A stretch of DNA of 64,000 nt from Paenibacillus sp. FSL H7-0737 (GTDB lineage Bacteria; Bacillota; Bacilli; Paenibacillales; Paenibacillaceae): assembly GCF_000758545.1 (NCBI RefSeq), contig NZ_CP009279.1:1488001-1552000 (forward strand), read 5' to 3'. Shown one piece after another: positions 59,641-64,000 of the stretch. Every line of letters starts with the position of its first letter. Positions within the stretch are counted from its first letter, which is position 1. The position numbers and the translations under genes were made by a program. The notes beneath the pieces were generated by a model. The model had not been told where the DNA came from. It was given only the letters and a program-made list of their open reading frames with translations, and did not search any database.

Positions 59641-60744
59641 TTAAACCTTGGCAGCAAAACGTTTTTTTAAATAATACACAATTAGCAATATAAGCGGTAG
59701 AACAAATGCAACCGTGAAATCCCAATCTACCCAGTAGGCGGGGATTTCCTTTACATAAAAAATGATGTCTTTGGCAATCAGTTGTGACATACCAAATAAC
59801 AAAAATCCAGTGGGTAGGATCAGAGGACGGTGGCTTTTGAGTTTAAATAATTGGGCTGTACCTAATGTTAAAGCATAGTAATAAATGGCTGTTTTGAAGT
59901 ACGTGCTGATAATCCATGCAGTAGCCATAAGCGCTTCAATACGTTGCAGAGAATTAGCAATATTAATTTTTTGAGCAAGAATATAAGCGGCATAAAATTG
60001 ATGTTCAGAAGCGTAAACACCAAGAACGGTAAGGGAAAAAAATAAGATGAGGTTAAGTCCGAGAGCTCCGATGATCAGGGCAATGAAAATATCCCGGCTT
60101 GTTTTGCTATTCTTCTGAGCATAAGGATATACCATAAGAAACACGCATAATTCACCAAAAGGATAAAAAACACCATACATCAAAGTATGGAGCATGTCCG
60201 GTACTGGTGTGTTCATAATGGGGTATAAACGTTCCATTTTGACATCGGGAGTCAGCAGAAGCAGCAGACCGATCAAAAAAATTGCAAACAAAGGGAAAAA
60301 AAGCTGAGCTGCCCGTCCCAATGTTTCCAGACCCAGTCGTACACCATATACCAGCAGGAAAATGGCCATAAAACGGATAACCCCACCGGGTGTCTTCTCG
60401 TAAATCTGTGTACACATGAAATCTTCAATTTCTCTTATGTAAGTGGAAGCGGCAATCAGGAAGAACACTAAATAGAACAAGGCTACAGCAGTTCCGGCCC
60501 ATTTTCCTAGAATTTGTAGGCTAAGCTCGATAATATTCTTGTTTGGTTCAATGTCTGCTAAGCAGAGCAACAGTTTTATGGTCGCTAGGCCCAAGGGAAT
60601 ACTAATCAAAGCAGCAATCCATGCATCTTGTTTCGCTCCTGATATCATTAACGCTGGATACACAAGCGCCATATCCCCAATAAATGTGAATAGCCCGAGT
60701 ATAATCATTTGATTGGTACTAATTCGATCTTTCTCCAAATGCAT
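59641..60744 (-). CDS. Spore germinant-receptor B subunit (GerAB/GerKB family)
   Basis: 367 residues, about ten membrane helices, APC-type fold of endospore germination permeases. It starts ISTNQMIILGLFTFIGDMAL and has YIREIEDFM and the ETLGRAAQLFFPLF region typical of the family. The B subunit binds the germinant in the spore inner membrane. ATG 60744 sits behind GAGGGGG. It is divergent from the A and C subunits rather than between them, and has its own sigma-G-like promoter. Confidence 0.9.
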   Translation of the reverse strand: MHLEKDRISTNQMIILGLFTFIGDMALVYPALMISGAKQDAWIAALISIPLGLATIKLLLCLADIEPNKNIIELSLQILGKWAGTAVALFYLVFFLIAASTYIREIEDFMCTQIYEKTPGGVIRFMAIFLLVYGVRLGLETLGRAAQLFFPLFAIFLIGLLLLLTPDVKMERLYPIMNTPVPDMLHTLMYGVFYPFGELCVFLMVYPYAQKNSKTSRDIFIALIIGALGLNLILFFSLTVLGVYASEHQFYAAYILAQKINIANSLQRIEALMATAWIISTYFKTAIYYYALTLGTAQLFKLKSHRPLILPTGFLLFGMSQLIAKDIIFYVKEIPAYWVDWDFTVAFVLPLILLIVYYLKKRFAAKV

Positions 60745-60773
60745 ATACCCCCTCAAATTTATTGGACTAGTTT

Positions 60774-60802
60774 TAGTATGGTTGTAGTTACCAGAATTAT
60801 GC
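60774..60802 (-). promoter_or_regulatory. Sigma-G-like promoter of the gerB-type gene
   Basis: On the minus strand: GCATA, a 17-base spacer and CATACTA, a full match to the forespore sigma-G consensus elements. The start would be about 22 bases before the ATG. Confidence 0.75.
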
Positions 60803-60825
60803 CATTCCGAATTTTAATCAGAAAG

Positions 60826-60854
60826 GAATAATTATCAAAATTAACATCAAACTA
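60826..60854 (+). promoter_or_regulatory. Sigma-G-like promoter of the gerA-type operon
   Basis: GAATA (60826-60830), a 17-base spacer and CAAACTA (60848-60854), one mismatch from CATACTA. It lies 35 bases before the A-subunit start. Confidence 0.6.
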
Positions 60855-60888
60855 TACTCATTAATCTAAGTGAAGTGGAGGCTACATC

Positions 60889-62403
60889 GTGAAAAGTTCG
60901 GAGACGGGTACACTATCAAACCGATTGAAAACCAATATTGATCAGTTGAACGGATTGCTGGGCGGAAGTTCTGATGTAGTGATAAAAGAGTTGCAGATAG
61001 AAGAAAATACTAATATTTCTTTGATTTACATAGATGGTCTTGTGGATACTCAGGTACTGCATAATTCAATTTTGTATTCTTTGCAGGAACATATTCCTTA
61101 TGAACAGCTGGGAAAGCTTGAGCCCGAGCAGAAGATTGAGATTATTAAGAAACAGATATTAATAGCCGGTGATCTAACCGTTATCGTTGATTACAGCCAA
61201 TTCGTACACGAATTGCTGTCCGGTAGTGTAATGCTGCTGCTCGATGGGACATCCACCGCTCTCCGGATCGGCTTACCAGGCTGGGAAGATCGCAATGTAG
61301 GGGAGCCCAGTTCCCAATCGGTTGTTCGAGGTCCAATGGAAGGATTCACTGAGAATTTACGGACGAATACGGCACTGGTTCGGCGGAAAATAAAAGATAG
61401 CCATTTATGGCTGGAAACCGTTCAGATCGGAAGGGTAACTCAAACCAGCGTATCCATTATGTATCTAAGCAACATCGCGAATAAGGAGTTGGTGCAAGAA
61501 GTAAAACGCCGTCTGAATAAAATTGATACGGACAGTATTCTCGAGAGTGGATATATTGAAGAATTTATTCAAGAGACGGTATTTACACCATTTCCTACCG
61601 TATACAACAGTGATCGTCCAGATACGATTGCAGCAGGTATTTTGGAAGGAAAAGTGGCCATTATTGTTGATGGAACTCCTTTTGTACTTTTGGTACCCAC
61701 ATTTTTTGTAGCATTTTTTCAGTCTGCTGAGGATTATTACCAAAGGGCCGATATTGGAACATTGCTGAGATTAGTTCGTTTTATTTCGTTTTTTATCACT
61801 TTGCTTGCACCTTCATTGTATGTTGCGATTACTACGTATCATCAGGAGATGATACCGACCAATCTTGTAATTAGTTTAGCTGCCCAGCGGGAAAGTGTCC
61901 CTTTTCCTGCTTTTGTCGAGGCGCTGATCATGGAAATGACTTATGAGATTTTGCGGGAGGCCGGGGTGCGGATACCTAAAAATATTGGACAGGCAATTTC
62001 CATTGTCGGAACGTTGGTGATTGGACAAGCAGCGGTTGCAGCGGGTTTTATTTCATCTGCAATGGTCATTATTGTATCGCTTACAGCCATTTCTAGCTTT
62101 GTTATTCCGGAGACAGGAATGTCAATAGCTGCGCGGATGATCCGTTTTGTGCTTATAGCTTTGGCCGGATTTATCGGATTATATGGAATTCTATTCGGTA
62201 TTTTTATCATCGTACTGCATTTGTCGAGTTTGCGTTCTTTCGGAATGCCTTATATGAGTCCGCTCGGTCCTTATAATTCAAAAGACTTAAAAGACTCTAT
62301 CTTTCGCTTTCCGTGGCCTTTTTTAAAGACAAGACCTGCTGAGAACAAGACGCAGAACCTATTTCGTCAAAGCACATCCAGTGATGAGGAATCGACACAA
62401 TGA
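60889..62403 (+). CDS. Spore germinant-receptor A subunit (GerAA family)
   Basis: 504 residues: soluble N-terminal half, then about five helices. Family blocks are present: VDGTPFVLLVPTFFVAFFQS, ISFFITLLAPSLYVAITTYH, the loop EMIPTNLVISLAAQRESVPF and PKNIGQAISIVGTLVIGQAA. Together with B and C subunits it forms an ion-channel germinant receptor. GTG 60889 follows GGAGGC. The stop overlaps the next ATG (ATGA). Confidence 0.94.
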   Translation: MKSSETGTLSNRLKTNIDQLNGLLGGSSDVVIKELQIEENTNISLIYIDGLVDTQVLHNSILYSLQEHIPYEQLGKLEPEQKIEIIKKQILIAGDLTVIVDYSQFVHELLSGSVMLLLDGTSTALRIGLPGWEDRNVGEPSSQSVVRGPMEGFTENLRTNTALVRRKIKDSHLWLETVQIGRVTQTSVSIMYLSNIANKELVQEVKRRLNKIDTDSILESGYIEEFIQETVFTPFPTVYNSDRPDTIAAGILEGKVAIIVDGTPFVLLVPTFFVAFFQSAEDYYQRADIGTLLRLVRFISFFITLLAPSLYVAITTYHQEMIPTNLVISLAAQRESVPFPAFVEALIMEMTYEILREAGVRIPKNIGQAISIVGTLVIGQAAVAAGFISSAMVIIVSLTAISSFVIPETGMSIAARMIRFVLIALAGFIGLYGILFGIFIIVLHLSSLRSFGMPYMSPLGPYNSKDLKDSIFRFPWPFLKTRPAENKTQNLFRQSTSSDEESTQ

Positions 62404-63623
62404 ATAAAAAATTAGTTAGAGGCGCTCTCCGATTGATGATAGCTCTCCAATTTACTTTAGTGCTAAGTGGCTGTTGGGAAAGAAAGGAGCTAAATGAGGT
62501 AGCCTTTGTTCTGGGGATAGGGATCGACAAGGCTGAAACTGGTTATACAGTTTCGATGCAAGTCGTTATTCCATCTGCGATTTCCTCACAATCGAATGGA
62601 GGAGGGGGAGGCACTGGAGTCCCAGTGGTTGTTTATAAATTTACGGTACCTACGTTTTATGATGCACAACGTATGTTGAATTTGGATAGTTCCAGGACGA
62701 GTTATCTTGGTCATATCCGGGTGTTAGTGATTGGAGAGGAACTTGCACGCTCCGGAGTGGGCGAGATACTCGACGTATTTAAAAGAAGTCGGGAAGCTCG
62801 AATGGATTTCTACGTCATGGTTGCCAGAGATACAACCGCCAGCGATGTCTTGAATGTCCTTACACCTATGGATAAATTACCAGCGAACAAATTATTTAGT
62901 TCCCTAGATAATTCTTATAAAGATTCAGCAAAAACAGTCGCTGTCACGCTGGATGATTTTATTGAAAATTTATTGGCTGAAGGTGAACATCCTGTACTGA
63001 CCGGAGTGGAAGTTATGGGAGATCCCAAAGAGGGGGGAGATAAAAGCAATGTAGAGCGAACAATGCCTAAGGCGAGATTGGAATACCATACTGTAGCTGT
63101 GTTCAGAAAAGACAAACTGATCGGTTGGCTAAACGAGGGTGAAACGATTGGTTACAATTATATCAATGATAAGGTAACCTCACATTCTGGCGCGATAGCA
63201 GGGGAAGACGGAAAGCCTATTGTTATCGAAGCGATCCAGGCTTCAACCAAACGCAAAGTGAAAATTATTGATGGGGAGCCGCATATTTACCTTGACGTTA
63301 AGACGCTTTGCAACATTGAAGAAGTGCAAAGTACAGAAAATTTGGAATCGGAAAGCACCATAAAACGTTTGGAAAAGGAAACAGAGGAACGGATTATAGA
63401 GCGGATGCAAAACACTGTGGAGCAAGTAACTAATCGCTTCAATGTTGATATTATGGGATTTGGACAATCGATCTACCATGCCAGTCCTAAAGCCTGGACA
63501 AAGCTACAGCAAAAAAAAGGCGACGATTACCTTAAATCATTGCCCATCCATTATAGTGCCTCAGTAGTTATTAACCGCGTAGGTCTCACAGATAATTCTT
63601 TTCTTGAAAAAATCAAGGAGTGA
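62400..63623 (+). CDS. Spore germinant-receptor C subunit (Ger(x)C lipoprotein)
   Basis: 407 residues. The lipobox LVLSGC is followed by WERKELNEVAFVLGIGIDK, the standard Ger(x)C opening. The three-domain C-subunit extends to the end, including a late helical region (RLEKETEERIIERMQNTVEQ). Anchored on the outer face of the spore inner membrane. Coupled to the A subunit by a four-base overlap. Confidence 0.94.
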   Translation: MNKKLVRGALRLMIALQFTLVLSGCWERKELNEVAFVLGIGIDKAETGYTVSMQVVIPSAISSQSNGGGGGTGVPVVVYKFTVPTFYDAQRMLNLDSSRTSYLGHIRVLVIGEELARSGVGEILDVFKRSREARMDFYVMVARDTTASDVLNVLTPMDKLPANKLFSSLDNSYKDSAKTVAVTLDDFIENLLAEGEHPVLTGVEVMGDPKEGGDKSNVERTMPKARLEYHTVAVFRKDKLIGWLNEGETIGYNYINDKVTSHSGAIAGEDGKPIVIEAIQASTKRKVKIIDGEPHIYLDVKTLCNIEEVQSTENLESESTIKRLEKETEERIIERMQNTVEQVTNRFNVDIMGFGQSIYHASPKAWTKLQQKKGDDYLKSLPIHYSASVVINRVGLTDNSFLEKIKE

Positions 63624-63628
63624 GTCGA

Positions 63629-63859
63629 ATGGTGTTATTGTTTTTTTTGGTGCTTGCTGTAGGTTGTATGGCACTTGATTTGCCTAAATTAGTGCGAAAG
63701 CGCCGAGTACGTGATCTTAGCGTATATTTTATATTTTGGATTTTGGGACTTGGCGCGACCGTATGTGCGTTGTTAAAATTGAACATTCCGAGTCCTCTGT
63801 TTCTGATTATTCTTATCTATAAGCCAATAAATAATTTATTTGGAGTGTGGTTTCATTAA
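63629..63859 (+). CDS. Small membrane protein at the end of the ger operon (candidate D subunit)
   Basis: 76 residues with two or three hydrophobic segments (VLLFFLVLAVGCMALDL; VYFIFWILGLGATVCALL; LFLIILIY). ATG 63629 has AAGGAG, which overlaps the end of the C-subunit gene, eight bases upstream. Small two-helix D-subunit proteins accompany some Bacillus ger operons and modulate germination rate; membership here is inferred from position and size. Confidence 0.75.
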   Translation: MVLLFFLVLAVGCMALDLPKLVRKRRVRDLSVYFIFWILGLGATVCALLKLNIPSPLFLIILIYKPINNLFGVWFH

Positions 63860-63884
63860 CAACGACGGATTTACAAATTATCAA

Positions 63885-63952
63885 ACCCCTTAGAATAAGC
63901 ATCGGATAAAACTTCTGGTTTATCTGATGAAATTCTAAGGGGTGTTTTTTTT
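63885..63952 (+). terminator. Terminator of the ger operon
   Basis: ACCCCTTAGAAT (63885-63896) pairs with ATTCTAAGGGGT (63932-63943), with an inner ATCGGATAAA/TTTATCTGAT stem, then TTTTTTTT. Confidence 0.93.
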
Positions 63953-64000
63953 ATGACGATCAAAACCAAATTCTCAATTGTTGTAAAAACAGATTAAAAT

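Noticed and set aside
63954-63998. Short ATG frame after the ger terminator
   Set aside because: Fourteen codons, starting inside or next to the terminator T-run, with no ribosome binding site.

Overview
The window looks like a chromosomal segment of a Paenibacillus-type spore former (Bacillales). The evidence is moderate GC, strong AGGAGG-type ribosome binding sites with many TTG/GTG starts, sigma-A, sigma-G-like and sigma-D-like promoter motifs, a ger spore-germination locus, a cytoplasmic PAS kinase like the sporulation kinases, PspA/PspC and a B. subtilis-style puc purine locus. There is no phage, plasmid, insertion sequence or CRISPR array. The genus is inferred from gene content and style only.

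Region by region. 1-8.1 kb: a LiaF/DUF4097-type envelope protein, an aldo/keto reductase, leuB, a 2-Cys peroxiredoxin, a small Cys-containing protein, an orphan PAS histidine kinase and leucyl aminopeptidase. 8.1-10.9 kb: a Fur-box-preceded ferrous iron operon (feoA-feoB-FeoB-associated Cys-rich protein) plus a 48-residue small protein. 11-23.4 kb: a DRE-TIM aldolase, a MASE3-GGDEF-EAL cyclic-di-GMP protein, tRNA-Gly(TCC), an M20 dipeptidase, an HxlR regulator, a TRM11-like methyltransferase, a NUDIX hydrolase, an ASCH protein, an ABC-F ATPase preceded by a leader ORF and terminator, a PH-domain protein and a two-gene chromate transporter.

23.5-48.1 kb is the centrepiece, an almost entirely co-directional purine-degradation region. 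A Ggt-family hydrolase (HpxW-like) and an amidase are followed by a 51-bp tandem repeat array and a RidA protein. Then come pucR, pucA, pucB, a BMP-type ABC importer (four genes), the three xanthine dehydrogenase subunits pucC-D-E, OHCU decarboxylase, urate oxidase, HIU hydrolase, allantoinase, allantoate amidohydrolase, ureidoglycine-glyoxylate aminotransferase and adenine deaminase. Together they would import a purine-type compound, deaminate adenine to hypoxanthine, oxidise hypoxanthine/xanthine to urate, open the ring in three steps to allantoin, and release nitrogen through allantoate and ureidoglycine. The Ggt-like and amidase genes may extend this to oxamate or a related end product.

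48.4-64 kb: an IDEAL-like small protein, a ferrochelatase of the proteobacterial sequence type, a large secreted protein with three FMN-attachment motifs, the YhaM exoribonuclease, a second degenerate ~51-bp-period repeat, a DEDDh exonuclease, a TerD-VWA fusion, AlkA- and AlkD-type base-repair glycosylases, PspA/PspC, a zinc-ribbon protein, and a divergent germinant-receptor locus (gerAB facing gerAA-gerAC-small 'D' protein) with a sigma-G-like promoter for each direction.

The most interesting non-coding signals are the two related 51-bp-period arrays, three copies of a bipartite hairpin repeat, a pair of identical dyads 73 bp apart before pucR, the leader ORF plus terminator before the ABC-F gene, and feoA lacking a standard start codon.
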